From contig NZ_NMUL01000043.1 of NCBI RefSeq assembly GCF_002234595.1, positions 62,001 to 126,000 on the forward strand: 64,000 bases of DNA. Reading direction: 5' to 3'. The notes beneath the pieces were generated by a model. It was not told the DNA's origin. It worked only from the letters and a program-made list of their open reading frames with translations, and did not search any database. Made by a program: the position numbers and the translations under genes. Shown here piece by piece: positions 25,526 to 34,815 of the stretch (its first letter is position 1; every line of letters begins with the position of its first letter). This DNA is from Amycolatopsis vastitatis (GTDB lineage Bacteria; Actinomycetota; Actinomycetes; Mycobacteriales; Pseudonocardiaceae).

Positions 25526-26383
25526 TCAGGGCAGCGTCAGGATCTCGCTGCCGTCGGCCGTCACCACGAGGGTGTGCTCGAACTGGGCCGTCCACTTCTT
25601 GTCCTTCGTGGTGACGGTCCAGTCGTCGGACCAGATGTCGTAGTCGATGGTGCCCAGGGTGATCATCGGCTCGATCGTGAAGGTCATGCCCTCCTCGATG
25701 ATCGTGTCGACGGAGGGCTCTTCGTAGTGCAGGACCGTCGGCGGCGTGTGGAACGCGGGGCCGACGCCGTGGCCGGTGAAGTCGCGGACCACGCCGTAGC
25801 CGAAGCGCTTGGCGTAGGCCTCGATGACCCGGCCGATGACGTTCAGCTGACGGCCCGGCCGGACCGCCTTGATCGCCCGCATCGTCGCCTCGCGGGTGCG
25901 CTCCACCAGCAGGCGGGCCTCCTCAGAGACGTCACCGGCCAGGAACGTCGCGTTCGTGTCGCCGTGCACGCCGCCGATGTAGGCGGTGACGTCGATGTTG
26001 CAGATGTCGCCGTCCTCGATCACCGTCGAGTCCGGGATGCCGTGGCAGATGACCTCATTCAGCGAGGTGCAGCACGACTTCGGGAACCGGCGGTAGCCCA
26101 GCGTCGAGGGGTAGGCGTGGTGGTCGAGCAGGAACTCGTGCACCACCTTGTCGATGTCGTCCGTGGTGGCGCCCGGCTTGACCGCCTTGCCGCCCTCTTC
26201 GAGGGCCTGGGCCGCGATGCGGCTCGCCACCCGCATCGCCTCGATCACCTCGGGCGTGCGCACGCCGTTGCCGGTGTCCCGCTTCGGCGCCGGCTTGTCC
26301 ACGTACTCGGGACGGGCGATGGAACTGGGGACGTCACGGCGCGGCGTCTGGACGCCGGGAACGAGCGGGGCACGAACGGACAT
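25526..26383 (-). CDS. map: Type I methionine aminopeptidase
   Basis: A 285-residue enzyme (EC 3.4.11.18) that removes N-terminal Met from nascent proteins. The five metal ligands are visible: D131, D142, H205, E238 and E269. The substrate-site His is in ICHGIPD (H114). A Pro-rich N-terminal extension of about 40 residues resembles MetAP1c (MapB) of M. tuberculosis. It lies 23 bp downstream of the lipoprotein PBP gene on the same strand, as in mycobacteria. Confidence 0.96.
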   Translation of the reverse strand: MSVRAPLVPGVQTPRRDVPSSIARPEYVDKPAPKRDTGNGVRTPEVIEAMRVASRIAAQALEEGGKAVKPGATTDDIDKVVHEFLLDHHAYPSTLGYRRFPKSCCTSLNEVICHGIPDSTVIEDGDICNIDVTAYIGGVHGDTNATFLAGDVSEEARLLVERTREATMRAIKAVRPGRQLNVIGRVIEAYAKRFGYGVVRDFTGHGVGPAFHTPPTVLHYEEPSVDTIIEEGMTFTIEPMITLGTIDYDIWSDDWTVTTKDKKWTAQFEHTLVVTADGSEILTLP

Positions 26384-26406
26384 GCCTCCACCTTACGACG
26401 GGCCGC

Positions 26407-28200
26407 TCAGCCGATCCCCGCCAGGAACCGGTGCGCGGCCTGCACCGCCGGTTTGGATGAGCCGGCGTCGGTCAGCAGCACGGCGAACGCCAGGTCGCCG
26501 CGGTAGCCGGCGAACCAGCCGTGCGCGCGGGAGCCGTCGCCGAACTGGGCGGTCCCGGTCTTGCCCGCGACGTCGGGCAGGTCGCGCAGGCCCGTCGCGG
26601 TACCCGCCGTGACGACGTCGCGCATCATGCCGCGCAGCGCGTCGAGGACCTGCTGCGACGGCGCGTCGCCGACCTTCTCGGCGGTCGCGGGCATCCCCTT
26701 GACGATCGACGGCGCCGGCACCTTCCCGGCCCGCACGGTCGCCGCGACCAAGGCCATGCCGAACGGGCTGGCCACCACCGTGCCCTGGCCGAAACCGTCC
26801 TCCGCGCGCTGCACTGCCGAGTCGCCGGCCGGGACGTCGCCGGTGACCGTGGGCAGGCCGGGGACGACGAAGTCGGCGCCGAGCCCGAGGGACCGGGCGG
26901 CGTCGGTGAGCGCCGACGCCGGAAGCCCGGCGGCGAGCCGCGCGAAGGTCGTGTTGCAGGACCGCGCGAACGCCGTCTTCAGCGGCACCCGGCCGAGGTC
27001 GAACCGGCCTTCGTTCGGCACGACGCGGTTCTCGATCGCCGTGGTGCCGGGGCAGTCCACCAGGCTGCCCGGCTCGACGTCCCCCGCCGACAGCGCGGCC
27101 GCCGCCGTGACGATCTTGAACGTCGACCCCGGCGGGTAGCGCCCGGTCAGGGCCACCGGGCCTTCGTCGTCCGCGGCGTCGTTCTGCGCCACAGCGAGGA
27201 TGTCCCCGCTCGACGGCTGGATCGCGACCAGCGCCGCCGGGTGCGTCTCGGTCTCGAGAGCCTTCTCGGCGGCGGCCTGGATCCGCGCGCTGAGCGTGCT
27301 GGTGATGGCGGGCCCGGGCCTCGGCGGCTCGGCCCGCAGCTCCGACACCTCGCCGCCGGTGACGTCCCGGGTGACGATCCGCCAGCCCGCCGCCCCGGCC
27401 AGCTCCTGCTCGACCAGCGCGCGGATGGCCGGCAGGACCTGCCGCCCGGACCCGCGGGTCACCGGCAGCAGCCGCTCCTGGCTGGCGAACCGGACGCCGG
27501 GCAGGTCGTAGATCGCCGGCTTGACCTGGTGGTAGTCACCGGCGCGCAGGGTGATCACCGGGTAGGCGTCGCCGGGCTTGGTCTTGGTCATCCCCTCGAG
27601 CACCGACCGGCCGGTGACCGACGGTTCGAACCGGTGCAGCGCCTTGGCCAGCGACCCGGCGACCGCGCTCGGGTTGCCGGTCTTCTGCGGGTCGACGACC
27701 ACGCCGATCACGGTCTGCGGGCGCATCAGCGGCACGCCGTCGCGATCGAGCACCGGCGCCGTCTCCGGCAGCTGGGGCAGCAGTCCGATGGTCTGGCCGA
27801 CGGTCAGCTGCGGGTGCACGACCGTCGGCTGCCAGTGCACCTGCCAGCCGTGCTCGGCCGCCCGCAGCTGGACGTCGGCGCGGTAGGACCAGGTGCGGCC
27901 GTGCGACAGGTGCCAGGTGAGCCGGTAGCCCGCGGTGACGACGTCGCCTTCCGGCTGCTTCACCTCTTCTTCGTCCGCTTCGAGGGATTCGGGGTCGAGC
28001 GCCCCGCGGACCTGCGAGAGCACGGTCTTGGCCGTGTCCGGCGAGTCGGTGTCCGCCGCCGCGGCGGCGACGTCCCCCGACGCGAAGGCGTCCAGGAAGG
28101 CGGAGAGGGCGTCCTCGGGACCGTCGCCCGAGCACCCGGCCGTGGTCGCGGCGGCGAGCAGCAGCACCGCGAGCGCACCGCGGCATCGACGTGCACTCAT
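26407..28200 (-). CDS. Lipoprotein penicillin-binding protein (transpeptidase, MecA_N type)
   Basis: A 597-residue precursor with a lipoprotein-like signal ending at Cys23. An NTF2/MecA-type N-terminal domain spans about 25-140 (EDALSAFLDAFASGD), and a PBP dimer domain about 150-280. The transpeptidase domain has SxxK at S359-K362 (GSTFK), SCN at 414-416 and KTG at 547-549. It resembles the M. tuberculosis Rv2864c lipoprotein PBP. It cross-links peptidoglycan outside the membrane. It is the middle gene of the GNAT-PBP-map run. The start is ATG 28200. Confidence 0.93.
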   Translation of the reverse strand: MSARRCRGALAVLLLAAATTAGCSGDGPEDALSAFLDAFASGDVAAAAADTDSPDTAKTVLSQVRGALDPESLEADEEEVKQPEGDVVTAGYRLTWHLSHGRTWSYRADVQLRAAEHGWQVHWQPTVVHPQLTVGQTIGLLPQLPETAPVLDRDGVPLMRPQTVIGVVVDPQKTGNPSAVAGSLAKALHRFEPSVTGRSVLEGMTKTKPGDAYPVITLRAGDYHQVKPAIYDLPGVRFASQERLLPVTRGSGRQVLPAIRALVEQELAGAAGWRIVTRDVTGGEVSELRAEPPRPGPAITSTLSARIQAAAEKALETETHPAALVAIQPSSGDILAVAQNDAADDEGPVALTGRYPPGSTFKIVTAAAALSAGDVEPGSLVDCPGTTAIENRVVPNEGRFDLGRVPLKTAFARSCNTTFARLAAGLPASALTDAARSLGLGADFVVPGLPTVTGDVPAGDSAVQRAEDGFGQGTVVASPFGMALVAATVRAGKVPAPSIVKGMPATAEKVGDAPSQQVLDALRGMMRDVVTAGTATGLRDLPDVAGKTGTAQFGDGSRAHGWFAGYRGDLAFAVLLTDAGSSKPAVQAAHRFLAGIG

Positions 28201-28261
28201 GGCGGGATCGTGCCTGGTCAGGGGGTTACCCTCGGGCTGAAACGCCGCCACGGAAGAGTGG

Positions 28262-29116
28262 CTAGAACAGCACCGTCGCGTACTGGCCGACCTGCTTGAA
28301 CCCGATCTTGCGGTAGGCCGCGAGGGCGGGGGTGTTGAAGGCGTTGACGTAGAGGCTCGCGGTCCGGCCGAGGCCGCGGACGAGCCGGTGCACGACCGCG
28401 GCCGTGCCGGCGGTGCCGAGCCCGTCGCCCCGGCGGTCCGGGTGCACCCAGACGCCCTGGATCTGCCCGACGGTCGCCGACATCGCGCCGATCTCGGCCT
28501 TGAACACGACCTCGCCGTGTTCGAACCGGGCGAACGCGCGCCCGGCGCCGATCAGCTCCGTTACCCGGGCGCGGTAGCTCGCGCCGCCGTCGCCGCTGCG
28601 CGGGTCGACGCCGACCTCTTCGATGAACATGGCGACGGCCGCGGGCAGGTACCGCTCGAGCTCGTCCGGCCGGACCGCTCGCACCAGCGGATCGGCGGCG
28701 ACCAGCGGCATCGCGTCGAGGGCCATCAGCGGCTGGTCGCCGCGGACCTCCCGGGCCGGGCCCCACTCGTCTTCGAGCTCGTCCCAGAGCCCGAGGACCT
28801 GCTCGGCCGGGCCGACGAGGGAGGAACACGTCCGCTGCCGCCGCAGCGCGCGGTCGGCGAAGGAGCGGAGAGCGGGCGCGTTGCCGCGGAGGGGGATGAG
28901 GTTGGGCCCGGAAAAGCACAGCCCTTGGAGCCGCCCGGCACGGACCGGGCGGCTGTCGGCGGCCCAGAGCTCACCACCGAGCCGCCACGGATCAAGGCCC
29001 GCAGCCTCGACCCGGGCGCTGACCATGCAGCTGCCCACCGGGTCGGCGGCGAGCGCGGCACGGACCGCCGGATAGTCCCGATCATCGAGCAGCCGTGCAC
29101 CTGCAAGCCGCAACAC
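28262..29116 (-). CDS. DUF4081 GNAT acetyltransferase (Rv2867c-like)
   Basis: A 284-residue protein: an N-terminal DUF4081 domain (about 1-135, GLCFSGPNLIPL) and a C-terminal GNAT domain (about 145-284). The latter has VGQIQGVWVHPDRRGDGLGTAGTAAVV as its acetyl-CoA region and VNAFNTPALAAYRKIGF at its end. The gene order with ispG, PBP and map matches Rv2867c of M. tuberculosis. The acceptor is unknown. The start is GTG with GGAG upstream. Confidence 0.87.
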   Translation of the reverse strand: MLRLAGARLLDDRDYPAVRAALAADPVGSCMVSARVEAAGLDPWRLGGELWAADSRPVRAGRLQGLCFSGPNLIPLRGNAPALRSFADRALRRQRTCSSLVGPAEQVLGLWDELEDEWGPAREVRGDQPLMALDAMPLVAADPLVRAVRPDELERYLPAAVAMFIEEVGVDPRSGDGGASYRARVTELIGAGRAFARFEHGEVVFKAEIGAMSATVGQIQGVWVHPDRRGDGLGTAGTAAVVHRLVRGLGRTASLYVNAFNTPALAAYRKIGFKQVGQYATVLF

Positions 29117-29214
29117 GGGCTCCAGGGTGCCAGATCCGGCTCCTAAACGGAACGCAAGGCTCTCGACACGCTGAGATGAAGCGCCCAGGTCGGAGCTTCC
29201 GGCAGGATGGACGG

Positions 29215-29421
29215 ATGCAGCGATACACGTACAAGGTCGTCGAGGTCCGGGAGAAGCTGCTCGGGGGCAAGATGTCCGGCGGCAAGCTCGAGAAGCTGCT
29301 CAACGAGCACGCCGCCGACGGGTGGCAGCTGAAGGCCATCACCGCCACCGAGGTGAAGGGGCGCGTGGGCCCCGGCGGGGTCGAGGGCTTGCTGGTGACG
29401 TTCGAGAAACCAGTGGGATGA
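29215..29421 (+). CDS. DUF4177 family small protein
   Basis: A 68-residue protein with the DUF4177 pattern: YTYKVVEVRE, LEKLLNEHAADGWQLKAI, then a final beta strand LLVTFEK. Members are small, cytoplasmic and uncharacterised. A CAGGAT element ends 6 nt before the ATG, so it is probably leaderless. It lies in the segment inserted between the GNAT gene and ispG relative to mycobacteria. Confidence 0.82.
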   Translation: MQRYTYKVVEVREKLLGGKMSGGKLEKLLNEHAADGWQLKAITATEVKGRVGPGGVEGLLVTFEKPVG

Positions 29422-29440
29422 GCGGCCGGCCCGGCTTCGG

Positions 29441-29833
29441 TCAGGCCGCGCCGCGGTAGGTGCCGATCGTCCAGGAGTTGCCCTCCGGGTCGCGGAGGCT
29501 GAACGTGTGCGAGCCGTAGTCCGTGTCCGTCAGCTCCGCCGTGATCTCCGCGCCCGCCTGCCGCGCCCTCGCGTAGATTTCGTCCACTTCGTCCGATACG
29601 ACGTACACCGCACCCGTGCCGGGTTTCATGGTGTCGTGGACGCCGTCCGGCGGGCGGACGCTGCCCAGCATCACCGCGCCGCCTTCGGGCCGGCGCAGCT
29701 CCGCGTGCGCGATGAGGTCGCCTTCGGGCACCACCAGCGTCTCGGTGAAGCCCAGGACGTCGACCAGGAAACGGATCGCCGCCGGGGCGTCGTCGTAGCG
29801 GAGGGCGGGCCACACGTTCGGTTCGGGAGTCAT
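29441..29833 (-). CDS. VOC/glyoxalase family protein
   Basis: A 130-residue single-chain VOC protein with two beta-alpha-beta-beta-beta units: APAAIRFLVDVLGF...HAELRRPEGGAVMLG and VDEIYARARQAGAEIT...FSLRDPEGNSWTIGTY. It is of the PhnB-like/glyoxalase type; the ligand is unknown. Its ATG overlaps the stop of the AraC gene (ATGA), so the two are translationally coupled and the regulator probably senses something related to this protein's substrate. Confidence 0.88.
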   Translation of the reverse strand: MTPEPNVWPALRYDDAPAAIRFLVDVLGFTETLVVPEGDLIAHAELRRPEGGAVMLGSVRPPDGVHDTMKPGTGAVYVVSDEVDEIYARARQAGAEITAELTDTDYGSHTFSLRDPEGNSWTIGTYRGAA

Positions 29834-30636
29834 GCCGGGGAGTCTTGCCCGGCCGGCACCTCCTCGTCTTGGAGGAACGGGAGCTCTTCGGCGATCCACC
29901 GCCCCGGCGTGCACCCCGCCAGCGCACGCCATTCGTTGGTCAGGTGCGCCTGGTCGTAGAACCCGCTCTCGGCGGCCACCGACGCCAGGTCGAGCCGGCC
30001 ACCGCGCAGCAGCCGGCCCGCCCGCTCGAACCGCAGTACCCGCGCCGCCTGCTTCGGGGCCAGGCCCAGCTCCGCCCGGAACCGCTCCCCCAGGTGACGA
30101 CGGCTCCAGCCGATCTCGCCCGCCAGGTCCGTGACGCGCACCCGCCCGTCCGCGCCCCGCATCCGGCGCCAGGCCTCCCCCAGCTCGGGCTGGGGCGGCA
30201 CCGGATCCACGGCCCGGGCGGCCAGCACGTCGTCGAGCAGCGCGAACCGCTCGCCCCAGGTCGGCAGCTCCCGCAACCGGTCCGGCAGCGTCCCCAGGCC
30301 GAACTCGGCCAGGTCCGCCACCTCGCCGCTCAGCTCCGCCGCCGTGACGCCGAACAGCGTGCGCACCCCCAGCGGGTCCAGCTCCAGCTGCAGCCCTTCC
30401 TGCGTGCGGTCCTGCCGGATCAGCACCGCGCTCGTGTGCAGGCCGCCGACGAGGCCCTGCAGGCTGCACCCGGCCATCCGCACCGGGCCGGCCAGGCTGA
30501 TGACGAGCGTCACATGCCGGGACGGCAGGCCGCGGTGGACGGTCAGCGTGACGTCGTCCTGCGCGTACCCGACATAGCGCGTGACCAGGGGCCGCACCAC
30601 CGGGTGCGGCTCCCGGACGGCCCAGGTCACGCTCAC
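29830..30636 (-). CDS. AraC-family transcriptional regulator
   Basis: A 268-residue regulator. The C-terminal double HTH spans about 160-255 (RVTDLAGEIGWSRRHLGERFRAELG and LDLASVAAESGFYDQAHLTNEW). The N-terminal part is the sensor. I choose GTG 30636, because TACGCT lies 7 nt upstream (leaderless pattern); an in-frame GTG at 30660 would add 8 residues. It is coupled to the VOC gene and divergent from a small protein gene. Confidence 0.87.
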   Translation of the reverse strand: MSVTWAVREPHPVVRPLVTRYVGYAQDDVTLTVHRGLPSRHVTLVISLAGPVRMAGCSLQGLVGGLHTSAVLIRQDRTQEGLQLELDPLGVRTLFGVTAAELSGEVADLAEFGLGTLPDRLRELPTWGERFALLDDVLAARAVDPVPPQPELGEAWRRMRGADGRVRVTDLAGEIGWSRRHLGERFRAELGLAPKQAARVLRFERAGRLLRGGRLDLASVAAESGFYDQAHLTNEWRALAGCTPGRWIAEELPFLQDEEVPAGQDSPA

Positions 30637-30717
30637 GGATGCGAGCGTAATCGTCACCACCGACAGTTCCGGGTTCTGCTAACACGGAGGTGCGTCCCCA
30701 CCGCGGAAGGAACCCCC

Positions 30718-30972
30718 ATGACGATCCAGGAGCAGGCGCAGCAGCTGGAGCTGCTCGCCGACCAGGTGCCCACCGGCATCGCGCTCGCGACGAAGAGCGA
30801 CCTCGAAGACCTGCAGGCCCAGGTGCTCGGCCTGCTCGGGGAGACGTCCACCGCGACCTCGATCCAGGGCGCCATCCAGCTGGCGGCGCAGCAGATCGAC
30901 GAGGTCGCGGCCGCGCTGGAGAACGTCCGCCTGCAGATCCGCGACGCCGCCCAGCACCACCTCCAGGGCTGA
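30718..30972 (+). CDS. Small helical protein of unknown function
   Basis: An 84-residue acidic protein, predicted almost wholly helical, with heptad-like Leu/Ile/Val spacing and high Gln/Ala content (LEDLQAQVLGLLGE, AAQQIDEVAAALENVRLQI). It has no Cys or Trp. GGAAGG precedes the ATG. Coding character and the strong terminator right after it support a real gene. I do not recognise the family. Confidence 0.7.
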   Translation: MTIQEQAQQLELLADQVPTGIALATKSDLEDLQAQVLGLLGETSTATSIQGAIQLAAQQIDEVAAALENVRLQIRDAAQHHLQG

Positions 30973-30973
30973 A

Positions 30974-31005
30974 AAAGGCCTCCTCACCGGCGTGAGGAGG
31001 CCTTT
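30974..31005. terminator. Bidirectional hairpin terminator
   Basis: A perfect 14-bp stem AAAGGCCTCCTCAC with loop CGGC, flanked by A-rich and T-rich ends and extendable with GGCTGA/TCAGCC. It lies between the convergent small-protein gene and ispG and can serve both. Confidence 0.85.
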
Positions 31006-31018
31006 CAGCCGGAAGAAC

Positions 31019-32170
31019 TCAGCCGGCGGTGACGACGGGGGCGCCTTCGCCGAGGGTTTCGCCCGCTTCTTCGGCGATGCGCATGGCTTCTTCGATGAGC
31101 GTCTCGACGATGGCGTGCTCGGGCACGGTCTTGATGACCTCGCCCTTGACGAAGATCTGGCCCTTGCCGTTACCCGAGGCGACCCCCAGGTCGGCCTCGC
31201 GGGCCTCGCCCGGGCCGTTGACGACACAGCCCATGACGGCCACGCGCAGCGGGATTTCCATGCCCTCGAGCCCGGCGGTGACCTGCTCGGCGAGGGTGTA
31301 GACGTCGACCTGCGCGCGCCCGCACGACGGGCACGACACGATCTCCAGCTTGCGCTGCTTGAGGTTCAGCGACTGCAGGATCTGGATGCCGACCTTGACC
31401 TCTTCCACCGGCGGCGCGGACAGCGACACCCGGATCGTGTCACCGATGCCTTGGCGCAGCAGCGCGCCGAAGGCGACGGCCGACTTGATCGTGCCCTGGA
31501 ATGCCGGGCCGGCCTCGGTGACGCCGAGGTGCAGCGGGTAGTCGCATTGCTCGGCGAGGATCTCGTAGGCGCGGACCATGACGACCGGGTCGTTGTGCTT
31601 GACCGAAATCTTGATGTCGTGGAAGTCGTGCTCGGCGAACAGCGACGCCTCCCACAACGCCGACTCCGCCAGCGCCTCCGGCGTCGCCTTGCCGTACTTG
31701 TCCATGATCCGCTTGTCCAGCGAACCCGCGTTCACCCCGATCCGGATCGGGGTGCCATGGTCCTTCGCCGCCTGCGCGATCTCCTTGACCTGGTCGTCGA
31801 ACTTCCGGATGTTGCCCGGGTTCACCCGCACCGCCGCACAACCCGCCTCGATCGCGGCGAACACGTACTTGGGCTGGAAGTGGATGTCGGCGATCACCGG
31901 GATCTGCGACTTGCGCGCGATCGCCGGCAACGCCTCCGCGTCATCGGCCGACGGGCACGCGACGCGGACGATGTCACAACCCGCGGCGGTCAGCTCGGCG
32001 ATCTGCTGCAGGGTCGCATTGACGTCGGAGGTGAGCGTCGTCGTCATCGACTGGACGGAGATCGGGAAGTCACTGCCGACACCGACCGAGCCCACCTGGA
32101 GCTGGCGGGTCCTGCGGCGCTCGGACAGGACGGGCGGGGGCAGGGCGGGCATTCCGAGTGCGACGGTCAC
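31019..32170 (-). CDS. ispG: 4-hydroxy-3-methylbut-2-enyl diphosphate synthase
   Basis: A 383-residue iron-sulfur enzyme (EC 1.17.7.-) that makes HMBPP from ME-cPP in the MEP isoprenoid pathway. The N-terminal TIM barrel carries ISVQSMTTTLT and VRVNPGNI. The C-terminal 4Fe-4S domain has cysteines C280 and C283 (CPSCGR) and C315 (MGCVVNGPGE, with E322). GTG start. It is the last gene of dxr-rseP-ispG, the same order as in M. tuberculosis; ispG and dxr act in one pathway. Confidence 0.97.
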   Translation of the reverse strand: MTVALGMPALPPPVLSERRRTRQLQVGSVGVGSDFPISVQSMTTTLTSDVNATLQQIAELTAAGCDIVRVACPSADDAEALPAIARKSQIPVIADIHFQPKYVFAAIEAGCAAVRVNPGNIRKFDDQVKEIAQAAKDHGTPIRIGVNAGSLDKRIMDKYGKATPEALAESALWEASLFAEHDFHDIKISVKHNDPVVMVRAYEILAEQCDYPLHLGVTEAGPAFQGTIKSAVAFGALLRQGIGDTIRVSLSAPPVEEVKVGIQILQSLNLKQRKLEIVSCPSCGRAQVDVYTLAEQVTAGLEGMEIPLRVAVMGCVVNGPGEAREADLGVASGNGKGQIFVKGEVIKTVPEHAIVETLIEEAMRIAEEAGETLGEGAPVVTAG

Positions 32171-32245
32171 GGCTTCCAGCGTACCTACCCCTAGTGGGCC
32201 ACCTTCACCATGTCAACCGTCACGGTGAGCAGCGTTACGGGCGGT

Positions 32246-32289
32246 GTGAACCGCCGCGGAGGGGCCGGAACCCCTCCGTGGCGGCTCAC
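32246..32289 (-). terminator. Hairpin between rseP and ispG
   Basis: An imperfect 19-bp stem (GTGAACCGCCGCGGAGGGG against CCCCTCCGTGGCGGCTCAC, three mismatches) with a 6-nt loop, beginning at the rseP stop codon. It may attenuate transcription before ispG rather than end it. Confidence 0.6.
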
Positions 32290-33515
32290 TACGGCAGACG
32301 GATCGGGTTGACGATGTCCGCCGTCACGGTGAGTAGGGTCACGGCGCCACCGACGAGCACCAGGGCCACCGTGATCCCGGACAGCTTCGTGTAGTCGACC
32401 GGGCCACCGGCCGCCTTGCCGCGCAGCCCGCGGATCCAGTCGCGGACGCGCTCGTACCAGACCACCGCGATGTGCCCGCCGTCGAGCGGCAGCAGCGGCA
32501 GCAGGTTGAACACGCCGATGAAGAAGTTCAGGCTGGCCAGCAGGAGGAAGAACAGCAGCCAGACGCCCCGCTCGACCGCTTCGCCGCCGAGCCGGCTCGC
32601 GCCGACGACGCTGACCGGGGTGTTCTGGTCGCGCTCGCCGCCGAAGATCGCGGTGACCACGGCGGGAATCCGCTCGGGGAACTGGACGAGCCGCTGCGCC
32701 GTCTCGGCGAACATCGAGCCGGTGAAGCCGAACGTGGCGCCGATCGCGGAGACCGGGCCGTACTGCGTGGTCAGCTGCGGCACCTTGGGCGAGGCGCCGA
32801 TCATGCCGACCTCCTTGACCCCGGCCGAGGTCCAGCGCTGCACCTTCGGCACGTCGACGACGAGCCACAGCTGCTCGGAGCCACGCTGCACCTCGAACAC
32901 CGTCCGGCCGCTGGTGGCCTGCACGGCGGCGAGCATTTCGTCCCAGGTCGCGACTGGCTTCCCACCGACGGCGAGCACCTTGTCGCCGGCCAGCAGCCCG
33001 GCCGTCGCCGCCGGGGTCGGTGCGCCCTGCGGGCATGCGGAACTCGCCTGAGCCTCGGCCTGCTCCTTCGTCGTGGCCGAGCGGGCGCAGGAGGTCGAGT
33101 CCAGCACCGGCTGGGCCGGGGCCGCGGCCGCCGCGTTCGGCAGCCCGATCGTCACGGCCAGCAGGTAGAGCACCACGAAACCCAGGATGAAGTGGGTGAT
33201 CGACCCGGCCGACATCACGACGGTGCGCTTCCAGGTCTTGAACCGCCACATCGCGCGCGGCGCCTCGTCCGGGGTGACCTCGTCGAGGGCGGTCATGCCG
33301 GCGATGTCGCAGAACCCGCCGAGCGGGATCCACTTCAGGCCGTATTCGGTCTCCCCGCGGCGCCAGGAGAACACCGTGGGCCCGAAGCCCACGAAGTACC
33401 GGCGGACCTTCATGCCGAAGGCCTTCGCGGTGACCATGTGCCCGGCCTCGTGCAACGCCACGGAGACACAGATCCCCAGCGCGAACAGCACGATGCCGAT
33501 GATGTAGGCGAGCAC
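32289..33515 (-). CDS. rseP: Site-2 intramembrane metalloprotease (RseP/Rip1)
   Basis: A 408-residue membrane protease. The zinc motif is HEAGH (H22, E23, H26) in the first membrane segment; the third ligand is in LPLDGGH (D345). A PDZ domain lies between (LLAGDKVLAVGGKPVATWDEM). In M. tuberculosis, Rip1 cleaves anti-sigma factors and controls envelope lipid genes. It lies 3 bp after dxr and upstream of ispG. It may act on anti-sigma factors not present in this window. Confidence 0.95.
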   Translation of the reverse strand: MLAYIIGIVLFALGICVSVALHEAGHMVTAKAFGMKVRRYFVGFGPTVFSWRRGETEYGLKWIPLGGFCDIAGMTALDEVTPDEAPRAMWRFKTWKRTVVMSAGSITHFILGFVVLYLLAVTIGLPNAAAAAPAQPVLDSTSCARSATTKEQAEAQASSACPQGAPTPAATAGLLAGDKVLAVGGKPVATWDEMLAAVQATSGRTVFEVQRGSEQLWLVVDVPKVQRWTSAGVKEVGMIGASPKVPQLTTQYGPVSAIGATFGFTGSMFAETAQRLVQFPERIPAVVTAIFGGERDQNTPVSVVGASRLGGEAVERGVWLLFFLLLASLNFFIGVFNLLPLLPLDGGHIAVVWYERVRDWIRGLRGKAAGGPVDYTKLSGITVALVLVGGAVTLLTVTADIVNPIRLP

Positions 33516-33518
33516 CCG

Positions 33519-34721
33519 CTACTTCCCCTCGATGATCGACCCTGCCCGGGCGCGAGCCCAGCGCTCGGCCGCTAGTACGTCCTCGACGTCACGGGGTTCG
33601 CGACGCCATTCGTCGGCGGCTCCCACCACCTCGGAAACAGTGTCCACTATCGACGTGAAGCCGGTGTTCTGCGCGAGGAAAGCGGCGACGAGCTCCTCGT
33701 TCGCGGCGTTGTACACCGCGGGCAGGCAGCCGCCGGCGGCACCGCAGTGCCGGGCCAGCTCCACGGCCGGGAAGGCCTCGTCGTCCAGCGGCTCGAACGT
33801 CCAGGTGGCGGCCTTGTCCCAGGTGCAGGCGGGGGCGGCGTCGGGGACGCGGTCGGGCCAGTGCAGCGCCAGCGCGATCGGCAGCCGCATGTCGGGCGGG
33901 CTCGCCTGGGCGATCGTCGAGCCGTCGGCGAAAGTCACCATCGAGTGCACGATCGACTGCGGGTGCACGGTGACGTCGATCTTGTCCGGCGCGATGTCGA
34001 ACAGCAGCGCGGCCTCGATCAGCTCCAGGCCCTTGTTGACCAGGGTGGCGGAGTTGATCGTGATGAGCGGGCCCATGGACCACGTCGGGTGCGCCATGGC
34101 CTGCTCGACGGTGACGTCGGCCAGCTCGGCGCGCTTGCGGCCGCGGAACGGGCCGCCGGAGGCGGTGAGCACGAGCCGGGCGACCTCGCCGCGGTGCCCG
34201 GCGCGCAGGGCCTGCGCGATGGCGGAGTGCTCGGAGTCGACGGGCACGAGCTGCCCCGGCTTGGCCGCGGCGAGGACCAGCGGCCCGCCGGCGATGAGCG
34301 ACTCCTTGTTGGCGAGAGCGAGCGTGGCGCCGGTGGCGAGCGCCCGCAGCGTCGGCTCGAGGCCTCGAGAGCCCGGAAGCGCGTTGAGGACGGTGTCGAC
34401 TCGCACGGCGTCGATCAGCTCGGTGACGGCGTCCGAACCGGCGAAGAGCCGCGGGAGCTTGAACTCGCCCTGGGCGTAGCCGCGCTGCTGCGCCTCGGCG
34501 TACAGCGCGAGCTGCACGTCTTCGGCGGCCGTGGCCTTGGTCACGGCGACGGCCTCGACGCCGTGGGCGAGCGCCTGCGCGGCCAGCGCGGCCGGATCGG
34601 CCCCGCCCGCGGCGATCCCGGCCACCCGGAACAGGTGCGGGTTGCGCGCGGCGACGTCGAGGGCCTGCACGCCGATGGACCCGGTCGAGCCGAGCACGAG
34701 AACGCTTCGCGAGGTAGTCAT
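33519..34721 (-). CDS. dxr: 1-deoxy-D-xylulose-5-phosphate reductoisomerase
   Basis: A 400-residue enzyme (EC 1.1.1.267) for the first committed step of the MEP pathway. The NADPH motif is VLGSTGSIGVQALDV. Substrate/metal residues lie in VPVDSEHSAI and LTASGGPFRGR, and the flexible loop in MAHPTWSMGPLITINSATL. It is the target of fosmidomycin in general. It is the first gene of dxr-rseP-ispG; ATG start. Confidence 0.97.
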   Translation of the reverse strand: MTTSRSVLVLGSTGSIGVQALDVAARNPHLFRVAGIAAGGADPAALAAQALAHGVEAVAVTKATAAEDVQLALYAEAQQRGYAQGEFKLPRLFAGSDAVTELIDAVRVDTVLNALPGSRGLEPTLRALATGATLALANKESLIAGGPLVLAAAKPGQLVPVDSEHSAIAQALRAGHRGEVARLVLTASGGPFRGRKRAELADVTVEQAMAHPTWSMGPLITINSATLVNKGLELIEAALLFDIAPDKIDVTVHPQSIVHSMVTFADGSTIAQASPPDMRLPIALALHWPDRVPDAAPACTWDKAATWTFEPLDDEAFPAVELARHCGAAGGCLPAVYNAANEELVAAFLAQNTGFTSIVDTVSEVVGAADEWRREPRDVEDVLAAERWARARAGSIIEGK

Positions 34722-34815
34722 CGCCGGTCATTGTCGCGCGGGGCGTCTCCGCGGCGCACCCGGAGGTGTGGGATCATCGGCGGGTCCGAGGTTCACGGGG
34801 TTTGAGGAGTTCATC

